Counted from the first letter of the stretch, positions 28,280 through 38,288 are shown. The stretch is DNA of 64,000 bases from an uncultured Tateyamaria sp. (GCF_947503045.1 NZ_CANNCF010000004.1:248001-312000), one strand, 5' to 3'. Numbers and translations: made by a program. Notes: generated by a model not told the origin, from the sequence alone.

Positions 28280-29061
28280 GCGAGCGCTGGTCAGACCTTG
28301 CTGTGCGCATGGGGTCTGGCGCGCTGATGGTTGTGGTCGGCATTCTGGCGATCTGGTTGGGCGGGGATGTGTTTCACGTCGTGGTCGCGCTGATTTGCGG
28401 TCTGATGATCTGGGAACTCACGCGGATGTTCGCGCCCGATGCGCCCGGTTTGGCTGTGCAACTGGGCGGCGTGGCGGCACTGGCCGTTCTAATGGCGATC
28501 TATCTGCCGGTGATCTACGCGGCCCCCTTGCTGGTCGCGCCCGCCTTTGTCGGGGCGAGCCAGCTCAAGGTACATCGCCTCTTGTTTGGCGCTTTCACGG
28601 TCATGGTGCTGGCCGCAAGCTACGGCATGATGCATGTGCGCGATGATCTGGGATTTGCGTGGCTGGTGTGGCTAGTGCTGATCGTGGTGGTCACGGATGT
28701 GGCGGGTTATTTCGCAGGGCGCATGCTGGGCGGGCCCAAGTTCTGGCCCAAGGTCAGCCCGAAAAAGACGTGGTCCGGCACCGCCGCAGGTTGGATCGGC
28801 GCGGCCATTGTAGGTGCGATTTTCGCCATCAATTCAGGGGTTTGGGGCGCCGTGATGCTCGCCTCGATCGTGCTGTCCTTTTCCAGCCAGATGGGCGACA
28901 TCGCCGAAAGCGCGATCAAGCGCAAAATGGGTGTGAAGGATTCCTCGCACCTGATCCCGGGCCATGGCGGCGTGCTCGACCGTTTTGACGGGATGCTGGG
29001 CGCGTCGGTCGCGTTCCTGATGATCGAATTCCTGTTCGGCTTTCCGTGGCTTGCCCTATGA
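28276..29061 (+). CDS. cdsA: Phosphatidate cytidylyltransferase
   Basis: 261 residues from the ATG at 28276, overlapping uppS by four bases. Several hydrophobic segments cover the N-terminal two thirds. The C-terminal family signature is SSHLIPGHGGVLDRFDGML. It makes CDP-diacylglycerol from CTP and phosphatidate at the inner membrane. The 3' end overlaps dxr (ATGA). Confidence 0.94.
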   Translation: MSERWSDLAVRMGSGALMVVVGILAIWLGGDVFHVVVALICGLMIWELTRMFAPDAPGLAVQLGGVAALAVLMAIYLPVIYAAPLLVAPAFVGASQLKVHRLLFGAFTVMVLAASYGMMHVRDDLGFAWLVWLVLIVVVTDVAGYFAGRMLGGPKFWPKVSPKKTWSGTAAGWIGAAIVGAIFAINSGVWGAVMLASIVLSFSSQMGDIAESAIKRKMGVKDSSHLIPGHGGVLDRFDGMLGASVAFLMIEFLFGFPWLAL

Positions 29062-30224
29062 GGCGGGTGTCGATTTTCGGGGCGACGGGGTCTATCGGGC
29101 AGAACACCATTGATCTGATTGCGCGCGATCCGGATGCCTATGACGTGGTGGCGCTGACCGGGGCCAGCAACATCGCGCAGCTGGCCGCCGATGCGATCCG
29201 CCTCAAGGCTAATGTGGCCGTCACCGCAGAAGAGGACCGGCTGGAGGAGTTGCGCGTGGCCCTTGCAGGCAGCGGCGTCGACGCCGCAGCCGGGCAGGGC
29301 GCATTGATCGAGGCCGCGCAGCGTCCCGCCGATTGGGTGATGTCGGCCATCGTTGGTGCGGCAGGTCTGCAACCGGGCATCTGCGCGCTGGAACAGGGCG
29401 CGACACTGGCGCTCGCCAACAAGGAATCGCTGGTCTGCGCAGGCGCGCTGATCCTTGGCACCGCAAAGCAACATGGGGCGCGGCTATTGCCCGTGGACAG
29501 CGAGCATTCCGCTGTGTTTCAGGCGCTGGTGGGCGAGGACATGGATGCGGTCGAGCGGATCATCATCACCGCAAGCGGCGGGGCCTTCCGCGACTGGCCG
29601 CTTGAGGATCTGGCCCATGCGACGCTGGATCAGGCCTCCTGCCATCCCAACTGGGACATGGGTCAACGGATCACGATCGACTCGGCCTCCATGTTCAACA
29701 AAGCCTTGGAACTCATTGAAACACGTGAGTATTTTGGCGTTTCACCGAAACAGATCGAGGTGCTGGTGCACCCGGAATCCATGATTCACGCGATGGTCGG
29801 TTTCAAGGATGGCGCGCTGATGGCCCATGTTGGGCCACCCGATATGCGCCACGCCATCGGCTATGCGCTGCACTGGCCCAAACGGCGCGCCCTGCCGGTC
29901 GAACGGCTTGATCTCGCGGCCATCGGCGCGCTCACCTTCCGTCCCCCGGACGAGGTGCGCTGGCCCGCCTTGCGCCTTGCGCGCGAAGTGATGGAACGCG
30001 GCGGGCTGGCGGGTGCCGTCTTCAACGCGGCCAAGGAAACGGCCCTCAGTGGCTTTATCGACGGCCATTTGCGCTTTCCCCAGATGGCCGAAGTGGTGGA
30101 TCATGTGCTCAATTCGCTGGACCCCAGCCATATTGATGCCCAAATGACCCTTGATAACGTGATGCAAGCGGACCACATGGCGAGACAAGCCGCAGCGCGC
30201 GTCATCGAGCAAAAAACAGGATAA
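29058..30224 (+). CDS. dxr: 1-deoxy-D-xylulose 5-phosphate reductoisomerase
   Basis: 388 residues from the ATG at 29058. NADPH-binding loop FGATGSIGQNT, ALANKESLVCAG, LPVDSEHSAVFQ (metal-binding Asp and Glu) and TIDSASMFNKALE are family-defining. Second step of the MEP isoprenoid pathway, whose product feeds uppS in the same run and DMAPP for MiaA. Confidence 0.96.
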   Translation: MRRVSIFGATGSIGQNTIDLIARDPDAYDVVALTGASNIAQLAADAIRLKANVAVTAEEDRLEELRVALAGSGVDAAAGQGALIEAAQRPADWVMSAIVGAAGLQPGICALEQGATLALANKESLVCAGALILGTAKQHGARLLPVDSEHSAVFQALVGEDMDAVERIIITASGGAFRDWPLEDLAHATLDQASCHPNWDMGQRITIDSASMFNKALELIETREYFGVSPKQIEVLVHPESMIHAMVGFKDGALMAHVGPPDMRHAIGYALHWPKRRALPVERLDLAAIGALTFRPPDEVRWPALRLAREVMERGGLAGAVFNAAKETALSGFIDGHLRFPQMAEVVDHVLNSLDPSHIDAQMTLDNVMQADHMARQAAARVIEQKTG

Positions 30225-30228
30225 AACT

Positions 30229-31578
30229 TTGGATATTTCGGCCTTTATCTCCGCCTTTGGCGGCACGGCATGGACCATTTTCTTTTTCGTGGTTGCCCTC
30301 AGCGTGATCGTCGCGATCCATGAATACGGGCATTACATCGTCGGGCGCTGGTCGGGCATTCAGGCGGATGTGTTCTCGATTGGCTTTGGGCCCATCTTGT
30401 GGAGCCGTATGGACAAGCGCGGAACCCGCTGGCAGATCGCCGCACTGCCCTTTGGCGGTTACGTCAAGTTTGCAGGCGACGCCAACGCGGCCTCCGGCAA
30501 GGACGAAGAGGCGATGCAAGAGGTCGCCGACGACCCCGCCGCCCTGCGCCGCACCATGCATGGCGCCCCGCTCTGGGCGCGCGCGGCGACCGTTGCTGCA
30601 GGCCCTGTATTCAATTTCGCGCTGTCGATCATGGTCTTTGCTCTTGTGGGCTATTCCAATGGCGTGATCCGTGACCCCCTCACGGTGGGTGAATTGCGCC
30701 CGCTGCCTGCCGAAGTGCAGGAATTGCAATCGGGGGACGTGGTCCTCGCCATCGAAGGGCAGACCGTGCCCAGCATCAACGACGCCGCTTACGGCGATTT
30801 CATGAACGAACTGCCCCAGAAACCGCAGCTGGCCTACACGGTCGAGCGGGACGGGGCCGAACGCGTGGTCACCGGCCCCTACTTGCGCCCTCCACTGGTC
30901 AGCGGCGTCAGCCCGCAAAGTGCGGCCGTTGCCGCCGATCTGGAACGCGGCGACGTGATCACGGCAGTTGACGGCGCACCGATCTTTGCCTTCGGGCAAA
31001 TCAAGGAGGCCGTGGAAGGCTCGGACGGGCGCAGCCTGAACCTCACCGTCTGGCGTAACGGGACAGTCAGCGAAAAGGTGCTGACCCCAAAACGCGTGGA
31101 CGAACCCCAGCCCGAGGGCGGCTTTGCCACCCAGTGGCGCATCGGGATTGCCAGCGGCAACGCATTTGAACCCGCAACGCAAGCCCCCGGCGTGGGCGAG
31201 GCCATCACGGGAGGTGTCGCGCAGACCTGGCGGATCATTTCGGGCTCGATTTCGGGGCTCGGCTATATGGTCACAGGCGCAATCAGCACCTGCAACCTCT
31301 CCGGGCCCATCGGCATCGCGCAGGTGTCGGGCACAATGGCGAGCCAGGGGCTGGAGAGCTTTATCTGGTTCATCGCTGTCCTGTCGACAGCCGTCGGTCT
31401 GCTCAACCTCTTTCCGATTCCGGCGCTCGATGGCGGTCATCTGGTGTTTTACGCCTATGAGGCTGTGACTGGCAAACCGCCCAGTGACGGTGCCTTGCGC
31501 ATCCTGATGGCCGTGGGCCTTGCGCTGGTGTTGTCCCTGATGATTTTTGCCCTCGGAAACGACATTTTCTGCCCATAA
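30229..31578 (+). CDS. rseP: Site-2 RIP metalloprotease RseP
   Basis: 449 residues starting at a TTG (30229) with AGGA eight bases upstream; no closer ATG gives the conserved N-terminus. The zinc motif HEYGH lies in the first membrane segment (ALSVIVAIHEYGHYIVG). Two PDZ-like regions occupy residues about 150-320, and LFPIPALDGGHL is the second active-site motif (zinc-binding Asp). Cleaves anti-sigma factors and signal-peptide remnants within the membrane. Confidence 0.93.
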   Translation: MDISAFISAFGGTAWTIFFFVVALSVIVAIHEYGHYIVGRWSGIQADVFSIGFGPILWSRMDKRGTRWQIAALPFGGYVKFAGDANAASGKDEEAMQEVADDPAALRRTMHGAPLWARAATVAAGPVFNFALSIMVFALVGYSNGVIRDPLTVGELRPLPAEVQELQSGDVVLAIEGQTVPSINDAAYGDFMNELPQKPQLAYTVERDGAERVVTGPYLRPPLVSGVSPQSAAVAADLERGDVITAVDGAPIFAFGQIKEAVEGSDGRSLNLTVWRNGTVSEKVLTPKRVDEPQPEGGFATQWRIGIASGNAFEPATQAPGVGEAITGGVAQTWRIISGSISGLGYMVTGAISTCNLSGPIGIAQVSGTMASQGLESFIWFIAVLSTAVGLLNLFPIPALDGGHLVFYAYEAVTGKPPSDGALRILMAVGLALVLSLMIFALGNDIFCP

Positions 31579-31676
31579 AGAGCATCTAACGGCGCTGCGC
31601 CCAGATTTTGCCACATTTGGTCCAATTTCGCGCCGCAATCGCGGGCTATATCTCCATTCAGGAAAAGGATGGACCA

Positions 31677-31802
31677 ATGCAGACGATTCAAAGCGGATAT
31701 CGCGGCCTGAGCCTCATCATGATGCTGAACTGGGATCGCGTGCTTTATGTTGCCACCTGTGCCACGGCGCTGGCCGCTGGTGCGTGGATCGGCAGCCTCT
31801 GA
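31677..31802 (+). CDS. 41-residue single-pass membrane protein
   Basis: ATG at 31677 with AAGGAT at good spacing, stop TGA at 31800. About 20 polar residues (MQTIQSGYRGLSLIMMLNWD) are followed by RVLYVATCATALAAGAWIGSL, one membrane span. A terminator lies 36 bases downstream, so it may be the last gene of the rseP transcript or have its own. Function unknown. Confidence 0.6.
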   Translation: MQTIQSGYRGLSLIMMLNWDRVLYVATCATALAAGAWIGSL

Positions 31803-31837
31803 GTTTTCGACACCTTTTTACAGATGTAGTAGCCATG

Positions 31838-31868
31838 CCCGCGCAACGTCGCGGGTTTTGTGCTTTTG
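31838..31868 (+). terminator. Intrinsic terminator before bamA
   Basis: CCCGCG (31838-31843) pairs with CGCGGG (31850-31855), followed by TTTTGTGCTTTT. It separates the rseP part of the run from bamA, suggesting that bamA has its own promoter downstream (31869-31930). Confidence 0.7.
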
Positions 31869-31930
31869 ACAACGCGCCGCAATGCCGTTACTCCCATTGA
31901 TAATGTATGTCTGAACACGTGGGGAACACC

Positions 31931-34282
31931 ATGGGACTGGGGATGAGTGGCGCGCGTCTGATGGCTGAAACCGGCTTTCGACGGGTTCTGAGGGCGGTTT
32001 TGATTATCACACTGGTTTCAGTGGGTTGGACAGGGTTTTCAAGCCCGGTTCAGGCGCAGAATTTCCAGTTCAACCGGATCATAATCGACGGCAACACACG
32101 GATCGGCGACGCCGCGATCCTGACGCGGGCAGGAATCGCCCCCGGCCAAACGGTCAGCGCAGGGCAGGTGAACGACGCTTTGCAGAACCTGCAAACCAGC
32201 GGATTGTTCGAGACCGTACGGGTCGAACCGCAAGGCTCAACACTGCGTATCACCGTGGTCGAATTGCCGACGATCAACCGCATCTCCTTTGAAGGAAACC
32301 GCCGGATCGACGATGCCGCCCTTGCCGAAATCATCCAAAGTCAGGAACGTCGCGTTCTGAACCCCGCACAGGTTGATCGTGACGCCAGCGGGCTGGCCGA
32401 GGCCTATAGCAGTCAGGGCCGGATCGCCGCGCGCGTCACACCGCGCATCATTCGCCGCTCTGACAACCGCGTCGATCTGGTATTCGAGATTTTCGAAGGT
32501 GACGTGGTCGAGATCGAGCGCCTCAGCTTTGTCGGCAACCGCGTCTATTCCGACCGCCGTCTGCGCCGCGTGCTGCAGACCAAACAGGCGGGCCTGTTCC
32601 GCACCCTGATCCGCACCGACACGCTGGTCGAGGACCGGATCGAGTTCGACAAACAGGTGCTGCGCGATTTCTACTTCTCTCGCGGCTACGTGGATTTCCG
32701 CACGCTGGGCACCAATGCCGAACTGACCGAAGAACGCGACGGCTTTTTCCTCGTCTTCAACGTACAGGAAGGCCAGCAATTCAAATTCGGCGAAGTCACG
32801 GTCAGCAGTGACCTGCCCGAGATCGACGTCGATTTCTATCAGGGTCTGGTCAAGGCGCGCCCCGGCGTTGTCTATTCGCCGACGCTGGTGGACGAGGAAA
32901 TCACACGTCTTGAACGGCAGGGGCAACGCGATGGCGTCGATTTCCTGCGGGTAGAGCCTCGCGTGGTGCGCAATGACCGTGATCTGACGCTGGACGTCGA
33001 ACTGGTACTCAGCCGCGGACCGCGCGTCTTTGTCGAACGCATCGACATCGAAGGCAACACAACCACGCTCGACCGCGTTGTGCGCCGCCAGTTCCGGATC
33101 GCAGAAGGTGACCCGTTCAACCCGCGCGAAATCCGCGATTCAGCTGAACGCATCCGTGCGCTCGATTTTTTCGCCACCTCGAACGTAAATGCGCGCGAAG
33201 GATCTCGCCCAGATCAGGTTGTTGTCGATGTGGACGTCGAGGAAAAACCAACGGGGTCGCTGAACTTTGGTGGTGCGTTCTCGGCTGACGACGGTTTCGG
33301 CCTCGTGGTCAGCTTTACCGAGCGCAACTTTCTGGGACGCGGTCAGACGCTGGGCTTTGAATTTTCCTCCGCCGAGGAAAGCGAACAATATGGCATTAGC
33401 TTTGTCGAACCCGCCTTTCTCGGGCGCGACGTCGCCTTTGGTTTGAACCTGCGCTACAGCGAAAGCGATTCCAGCTTTGCGAATTTTGACGCGGAGTCTT
33501 TTCAATTTGTCCCCAGCCTGACCTTTCCGGTCAGCGAACGTGGGCGTCTGAATGTTCGATTTAGTTATTCAGATGTGGAAATGCAGGCGCGTGACCCATC
33601 TGAAAACGGCGCTGTCGTACAGAACGAAATCAATTCCGGAGCACAGTCAACCACGTCACTCGGCTATACCTACACCTACGATTCACGCACTGGCGGGTTG
33701 AACCCGGATGCCGGATGGCTGTTTGAATTTGGTCAGGATTTCGCGGGCTTGGGCGGGGATAGCGAATATATCCGGACGACCGCAAAGGTTATTGGTCAGC
33801 GCTTGGCGTTCAGCAACGAAGTGACCCTGCGGGCCACACTCGAAGGCGGCCTTTTGACGTGGAGAAATGGCACAAACCGCACTGTGGATCGGTTCAATGT
33901 TGGCCCACGTATCCTGCGCGGATTTGAGCCTGGAGGCATTGGCCCGCGCGATTTGAGTGCGCCGGGTGACTCTGACCCGCTGGGCGGCAATCTCTATCTC
34001 GCAGCCCGTTTCGAGGCGGAATTCCCGCTGGGTCTGCCCGAAGAGCTTGGGATCACCGGCGGCGTCTTCTACGATGTGGGCAACCTCTGGGATCTGGACG
34101 ATGTGGATCTGACGGGCGGCAATGTCGTGGGCGAGGGCGGGTCCTTCCGCCACGTGATTGGATTCTCGATCTTCTGGGACACCGCCATTGGTCCGCTGCG
34201 TCTGAACTTTTCCAACGCGATCAAGAAAGAAGACTTCGACCGAGAGCAGTCCTTTGATCTGACCATTTCGACCACGTTCTGA
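31931..34282 (+). CDS. bamA: Outer membrane protein assembly factor BamA
   Basis: 783 residues from the ATG at 31931, which has GTGGGGAAC upstream; in-frame ATGs at 31907 and 31943 are alternatives. A signal peptide ends near SSPVQAQNF. Five POTRA repeats (residues about 45-420, for example FNRIIIDGNTRIGDAAI and ISFEGNRRIDDAAL) are followed by a 16-strand barrel with the FSFG-type RGFEPGGIGPRD loop and a terminal Phe (ISTTF). It inserts barrel proteins into the outer membrane. skp follows after 3 bases. Confidence 0.95.
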   Translation: MGLGMSGARLMAETGFRRVLRAVLIITLVSVGWTGFSSPVQAQNFQFNRIIIDGNTRIGDAAILTRAGIAPGQTVSAGQVNDALQNLQTSGLFETVRVEPQGSTLRITVVELPTINRISFEGNRRIDDAALAEIIQSQERRVLNPAQVDRDASGLAEAYSSQGRIAARVTPRIIRRSDNRVDLVFEIFEGDVVEIERLSFVGNRVYSDRRLRRVLQTKQAGLFRTLIRTDTLVEDRIEFDKQVLRDFYFSRGYVDFRTLGTNAELTEERDGFFLVFNVQEGQQFKFGEVTVSSDLPEIDVDFYQGLVKARPGVVYSPTLVDEEITRLERQGQRDGVDFLRVEPRVVRNDRDLTLDVELVLSRGPRVFVERIDIEGNTTTLDRVVRRQFRIAEGDPFNPREIRDSAERIRALDFFATSNVNAREGSRPDQVVVDVDVEEKPTGSLNFGGAFSADDGFGLVVSFTERNFLGRGQTLGFEFSSAEESEQYGISFVEPAFLGRDVAFGLNLRYSESDSSFANFDAESFQFVPSLTFPVSERGRLNVRFSYSDVEMQARDPSENGAVVQNEINSGAQSTTSLGYTYTYDSRTGGLNPDAGWLFEFGQDFAGLGGDSEYIRTTAKVIGQRLAFSNEVTLRATLEGGLLTWRNGTNRTVDRFNVGPRILRGFEPGGIGPRDLSAPGDSDPLGGNLYLAARFEAEFPLGLPEELGITGGVFYDVGNLWDLDDVDLTGGNVVGEGGSFRHVIGFSIFWDTAIGPLRLNFSNAIKKEDFDREQSFDLTISTTF

Positions 34283-34285
34283 GCG

Positions 34286-34855
34286 ATGGGCGATTGGCTG
34301 CGCAGGCTGTGTTTGGCGATCGCCCTATCGGGGGCGGTGGCCGGTCCGGTTGCGTTCACCAGCGGGCCTGCCACAGCGCAGGACGTGCGCAGCCCGATCC
34401 TGACCATCGACAGTGATCGGCTGTATCGCGGCAGCGCCTTTGGCCAACGGGTGCTGCGCGAGATCGAGGCGCAAAACGACGCGCTGGCGGATGAAAACCG
34501 CGTCCTCGAACAACAACTGGAAAACGAAGAAGCCGAGCTGACTGCGCAGCGCGATACCCTGTCCGCCGAGGAATTCCGCGCGTTGGCCGATGCCTTTGAT
34601 GCGCGTGTGCAGGCGATCCGCCGCGAACGGGAAAACGAAAGCCGCGCGATCTCTGCGCAACTTGAAAACAACCGCGACCGGTTTCTGGCCGCCGCCGTAC
34701 CCGTGCTCGAGGCGATCATGCGTGAAGCGGGGGCCGGTGTGGTTCTGGAACAGCGCAGCGTGTTCATCAGCGCCAACGCCATCGACATCACCGATGCTGC
34801 CATTGCGCGCATCGATGCGGCCCTGCAGGACGGAACCGAACCTGCAGCGGATTGA
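34286..34855 (+). CDS. OmpH/Skp-family periplasmic chaperone
   Basis: 189 residues. A signal peptide (LCLAIALSGAVAGPVAF, cut near ATAQD) precedes ILTIDSDRLYRGSAFG and a long charged coiled coil (residues about 60-140, EENE- and RE-rich). This is the Skp/OmpH fold that holds unfolded outer-membrane proteins for BamA. It is three bases downstream of bamA and so co-transcribed with it. Confidence 0.88.
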   Translation: MGDWLRRLCLAIALSGAVAGPVAFTSGPATAQDVRSPILTIDSDRLYRGSAFGQRVLREIEAQNDALADENRVLEQQLENEEAELTAQRDTLSAEEFRALADAFDARVQAIRRERENESRAISAQLENNRDRFLAAAVPVLEAIMREAGAGVVLEQRSVFISANAIDITDAAIARIDAALQDGTEPAAD

Positions 34856-34985
34856 CGCAGCACCTGAGCGGCCTCCGTCCAAGTGTTTCAGGATGTTACG
34901 GCCCCGCCCGCGCCCACGCTTGCGACAAACCGCCCGCCTTGATAGGCACATTCCATATTCGTTCTGAAACAAGGGCCGAGCATCA

Positions 34986-35450
34986 ATGTCGAGTGATCTG
35001 AAAACCGCCGATATTGCGCTGATCCAGCGCATCCTGCCGCATCGCTATCCGTTCCTGCTGGTGGACAAGGTGGTCGATATTGATGGCTATCAAAAGGCGA
35101 CGGGCATCAAGAACGTCACCATGAACGAACCGCATTTTCAGGGCCATTTCCCCGGCAAACCGATCATGCCCGGCGTCACCATCATCGAAGCCATGGCCCA
35201 GACGGCCGCCGTCATGGTGGGCACGGCGCTCGATATGGCTGACAAGAACATGCTGGTCTATTTCATGGCCATCGACAAATGCAAATTCCGCCGCATGGTC
35301 GTGCCCGGCGACGTGCTCGAGCTCAAACTTGAAACCACGCGCGGTAAGCCCGGCGGCAAGGTCTGGAAATTCGCAGGCGTGGCCGAAGTGGAAGGCGAGA
35401 TGGCCTGTGAGGCCGAATTCACGGCCATGATGGATCTGCCCAAACCATGA
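34986..35450 (+). CDS. fabZ: 3-hydroxyacyl-ACP dehydratase FabZ
   Basis: 154 residues. [11 protein letters not shown] and [18 protein letters not shown] contain the catalytic His, and [10 protein letters not shown] the catalytic Glu, of the hot-dog fold. Supplies unsaturated intermediates in fatty acid synthesis. The 130-base spacer upstream occupies the place where many alphaproteobacteria carry lpxD. The stop overlaps lpxA (ATGA). Confidence 0.95.
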   Translation: MSSDLKTADIALIQRILPHRYPFLLVDKVVDIDGYQKATGIKNVTMNEPHFQGHFPGKPIMPGVTIIEAMAQTAAVMVGTALDMADKNMLVYFMAIDKCKFRRMVVPGDVLELKLETTRGKPGGKVWKFAGVAEVEGEMACEAEFTAMMDLPKP

Positions 35451-36235
35451 GCGGCCCCAACATCCACCCCTCAGCCGTGATCGAGGATGGCGCGCGCATC
35501 GACCCCTCGGCGCGCATCGGCCCGTTCTGCGTGATCGGCCCGCATGTGGTGATCGGCCCTAAGGTGGAGTTGAAAAGCCACGTCGTGGTTACCGGTCGCA
35601 CCGAAATCGGCGAAGCGACCACCGTCTTTTCCTTTGCCGTGATCGGCGAAGTGCCACAGGATCTCAAGTTCAAGGGCGAGGCCAGCAATCTGGTCATCGG
35701 CAAACGCAACCGCATCCGCGAGCATGTCACCATGAACTGCGGCACCGAAGGCGGGGGCGGTGTGACCCGGATCGGCGATGACGGGTTGTTCATGGCCGGG
35801 TGCCACATTGCCCATGACGCCCATATCGGCGACCGGGTGATCGTGGTCAATTCGGCGGCGGTGGCCGGGCATTGCATCCTCGAGGATGACGTGATCATCG
35901 GCGGTCTGTCCGGCATCCACCAATTCGTGCGCATTGGGCGCGGCGCGATCATCGGCGCTGTGACCATGGTGACCAATGACGTGATCCCCTACGGCCTCGT
36001 GCAGGCGCCACGCGGCGAGCTGGACGGGTTAAACCTTGTCGGCCTCAAACGTCGCGGCGTCGGGCGCGCCGACATCACCGCGCTGCGCGCCGCCTTTCAG
36101 ATGCTGGCACAGGGCGAAGGCACCTTTCACGACCGCGCCGAACGTCTCGGCAAGGAAACAGAAAGCGCATATGTCCGCGAGATCGTGGCATTTGTCATGG
36201 GCGACAGCGACCGGTCGTTCCTGACCCCGCGCTGA
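35447..36235 (+). CDS. lpxA: UDP-N-acetylglucosamine acyltransferase
   Basis: 262 residues. N-terminal hexapeptide repeats (left-handed beta helix) from [20 protein letters not shown] on; [12 protein letters not shown] holds the catalytic His; [16 protein letters not shown] continues the helix; the C-terminal helical part is usual. First acylation of lipid A. Overlaps fabZ by four bases and lpxI by one (TGATG). Confidence 0.95.
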   Translation: MSGPNIHPSAVIEDGARIDPSARIGPFCVIGPHVVIGPKVELKSHVVVTGRTEIGEATTVFSFAVIGEVPQDLKFKGEASNLVIGKRNRIREHVTMNCGTEGGGGVTRIGDDGLFMAGCHIAHDAHIGDRVIVVNSAAVAGHCILEDDVIIGGLSGIHQFVRIGRGAIIGAVTMVTNDVIPYGLVQAPRGELDGLNLVGLKRRGVGRADITALRAAFQMLAQGEGTFHDRAERLGKETESAYVREIVAFVMGDSDRSFLTPR

Positions 36236-37128
36236 TGCTTGCGCTGATCGTGGGCCGGGGGGCGCTGCCTGCCGCCGTTGCCGCCGCGCAGGATGACATG
36301 CCGCTGATCTGCGCCTTGAAAGGCAATACGCCGGACAATCTGGATGTGGACGTCACCTTTCGCATTGAGCATCTAGGCAGTTTTCTGGTCACCCTTGGTG
36401 CGCACGGCGTCACCGAGGTCTGCTTTTGCGGCGCAATCGACCGGCCCGTGATTGACCCCGACCAACTGGATGCAGACACCCAACCGCTGGTCCCGATATT
36501 GACCAGCGCCGTGTCCGGAGGGGAAGACAGCGCGCTGCGCGCCGTTCTCGGCATCTTTGAACAAACCGGGTTTGCCGTGCGCGGTGCCCATGACCTCGCA
36601 CCCGATCTGCTGCCGCCAACCGGTACGTTGACCAAGGCCATGGCGCCGATGGACGTCATCGCCAGCTTGCCACAGGCCGAGGCTGTGCTGCACGCCCAAG
36701 GGCAAGCGGATCAGGGACAGGCCTGCATATTGCGCGCCGGGGATGTGATTGCGCGCGAGGATGGGCGCGGCACGGATGCGATGCTGGGTGATCTGACGGA
36801 GCCGTATAGTGGGACCGGCGCTGTGTCCGACCCGGTCGAATTTGTTTTTGACATGGTGGGGGACGCGCTGGATGCGGCGGCGGATTGGCTTTCTGGCCCG
36901 GTGGCAGAACAGCGCACCCGCGCGAAAGGTGGCTATCTCTTCAAAGGCCCCAAACCGGGGCAGGACATGCGGGTCGATCTGCCCACCATCGGCCCCTCAA
37001 CTGCGATGCGTGCGGCGGAGGCGGGCCTGGATGGGATCGTGATCGCGGGAGGTGGTGTGATGGTGCTGGATCAGCCGCAAGTTGTGCGGATACTCGACGC
37101 GATGGGGATGTTTCTGTGGGTGCGCTAA
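36235..37128 (+). CDS. lpxI: UDP-2,3-diacylglucosamine diphosphatase LpxI
   Basis: 297 residues, DUF1009/LpxI family. LIVGRGALP near the start, TPDNLDVDVTFRIEHLG, LGVGTLTKA-like PPTGTLTKAM and the C-terminal KGPKPGQDMRVDLPTIG with AGLDGIVIAGGGVMV. It hydrolyses UDP-diacylglucosamine to lipid X by a mechanism distinct from LpxH. Sits between lpxA and lpxB, overlapping both. Confidence 0.92.
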   Translation: MLALIVGRGALPAAVAAAQDDMPLICALKGNTPDNLDVDVTFRIEHLGSFLVTLGAHGVTEVCFCGAIDRPVIDPDQLDADTQPLVPILTSAVSGGEDSALRAVLGIFEQTGFAVRGAHDLAPDLLPPTGTLTKAMAPMDVIASLPQAEAVLHAQGQADQGQACILRAGDVIAREDGRGTDAMLGDLTEPYSGTGAVSDPVEFVFDMVGDALDAAADWLSGPVAEQRTRAKGGYLFKGPKPGQDMRVDLPTIGPSTAMRAAEAGLDGIVIAGGGVMVLDQPQVVRILDAMGMFLWVR

Positions 37129-38279
37129 AGGTCTTTCTGGTGGCGGGTGAGCCGTCGGGCGACGCCCTTGGTGGGGCGCTCATGAAGGGTTTGAAAGAGC
37201 TGGCCACGGACGTGCAATTCGCGGGCATCGGTGGCCCATTGATGGCGGCTCATGGCCTCACCAGCCGCTTTGACATGTCCGAGCTGAGCCTGATGGGCAT
37301 CGCCGAGGTCCTGCCAAAGTATTTCCACCTCAAGCGTCGCATCGCCGAAACCGCGCAAGCCGTGATCGACATGAAACCGGATGTGCTGATCACAATCGAC
37401 AGCCCGGATTTTTGCCTGCGCGTGGCCAAGCTGGTCAAGGCAGGCTCAGACATCCGCACTGTGCATTACGTCGCCCCGACGGTCTGGGCGTGGCGACCCA
37501 AACGGGCCAGGAAAATGGCTGCGATGATCGACCATGTGCTGGCGCTGTTCCCGTTCGAGCCGCCTTACATGGAGGCCGAGGGGATGGAGTGTGACTTTGT
37601 CGGCCACCCGGCGGCAAACGCGCCACGGGCCACGCCGGATGAGCAGGCGGCCTTTCGGACTGCCCATGGATTGAACGATGCTGATCCGCTGGTTCTTGTC
37701 CTGCCTGGTTCGCGGCGGGGCGAGATCGCGCGGATGGGTCCGGTCTTTGGTGAGGTGCTGGGCAAGCTGGCCGCGACGCACCCCGACATGCGGATGATCG
37801 TGCCCGCAGCCCCGGCCGTGGCCGAGGCCGTGCATGATCTGGTCAAAAGCTGGCCGGTGAAGGCGGACATCATCGACATCCGCGGCATGGAGGCAGAGGC
37901 GGCTCAGGTCGAAAAGCGCGCCGCCTTTGCCGCCGCAGACGTGGCCCTTGCCACCTCGGGCACCGTGGCGCTGGAACTGGCGGCGGCGGGCACGCCGATG
38001 GTCAGCGCCTTTGATCTCAACTGGCTCAGCCGCGTGATCATCCCGCGCATGCTGATCACCGACACCACTTGCCTTGTGAACCTTGTCACCGACAGCCGCG
38101 TCGTACCCGAACTGATCGGGTTTGACTTCAAGGCAGAGAACGTGTTGGCCGCGATGGAAGGGCTGCTCGCCGACCCATCCACCCAGGCCGCCGCGATGGA
38201 GCGCACGATGGATTTGCTAGGGCGCGGTGGAGAGGATCCGGGCCTGCGGGCCGCCTGCGCGGTGCTGGACCGCATGTAA
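37116..38279 (+). CDS. lpxB: Lipid-A-disaccharide synthase
   Basis: 387 residues from the GTG at 37116, with GGGG 8 bases upstream and a 13-base overlap with lpxI; no in-frame ATG is near. VFLVAGEPSGDALGGALM, FAGIGGPLM, HYVAPTVWAWRPKRAR and VLPGSRRGEIARM are the GT19 family motifs. It joins lipid X to UDP-diacylglucosamine. Last gene of the run. Confidence 0.95.
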   Translation: MGALKVFLVAGEPSGDALGGALMKGLKELATDVQFAGIGGPLMAAHGLTSRFDMSELSLMGIAEVLPKYFHLKRRIAETAQAVIDMKPDVLITIDSPDFCLRVAKLVKAGSDIRTVHYVAPTVWAWRPKRARKMAAMIDHVLALFPFEPPYMEAEGMECDFVGHPAANAPRATPDEQAAFRTAHGLNDADPLVLVLPGSRRGEIARMGPVFGEVLGKLAATHPDMRMIVPAAPAVAEAVHDLVKSWPVKADIIDIRGMEAEAAQVEKRAAFAAADVALATSGTVALELAAAGTPMVSAFDLNWLSRVIIPRMLITDTTCLVNLVTDSRVVPELIGFDFKAENVLAAMEGLLADPSTQAAAMERTMDLLGRGGEDPGLRAACAVLDRM

Positions 38280-38288
38280 TCCAAAGGC

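Noticed and set aside
30202..31677. 491-codon open frame on the minus strand
   Set aside because: It lies wholly opposite rseP, whose HEYGH and PDZ motifs are intact; the translated product looks like compositional shadow.
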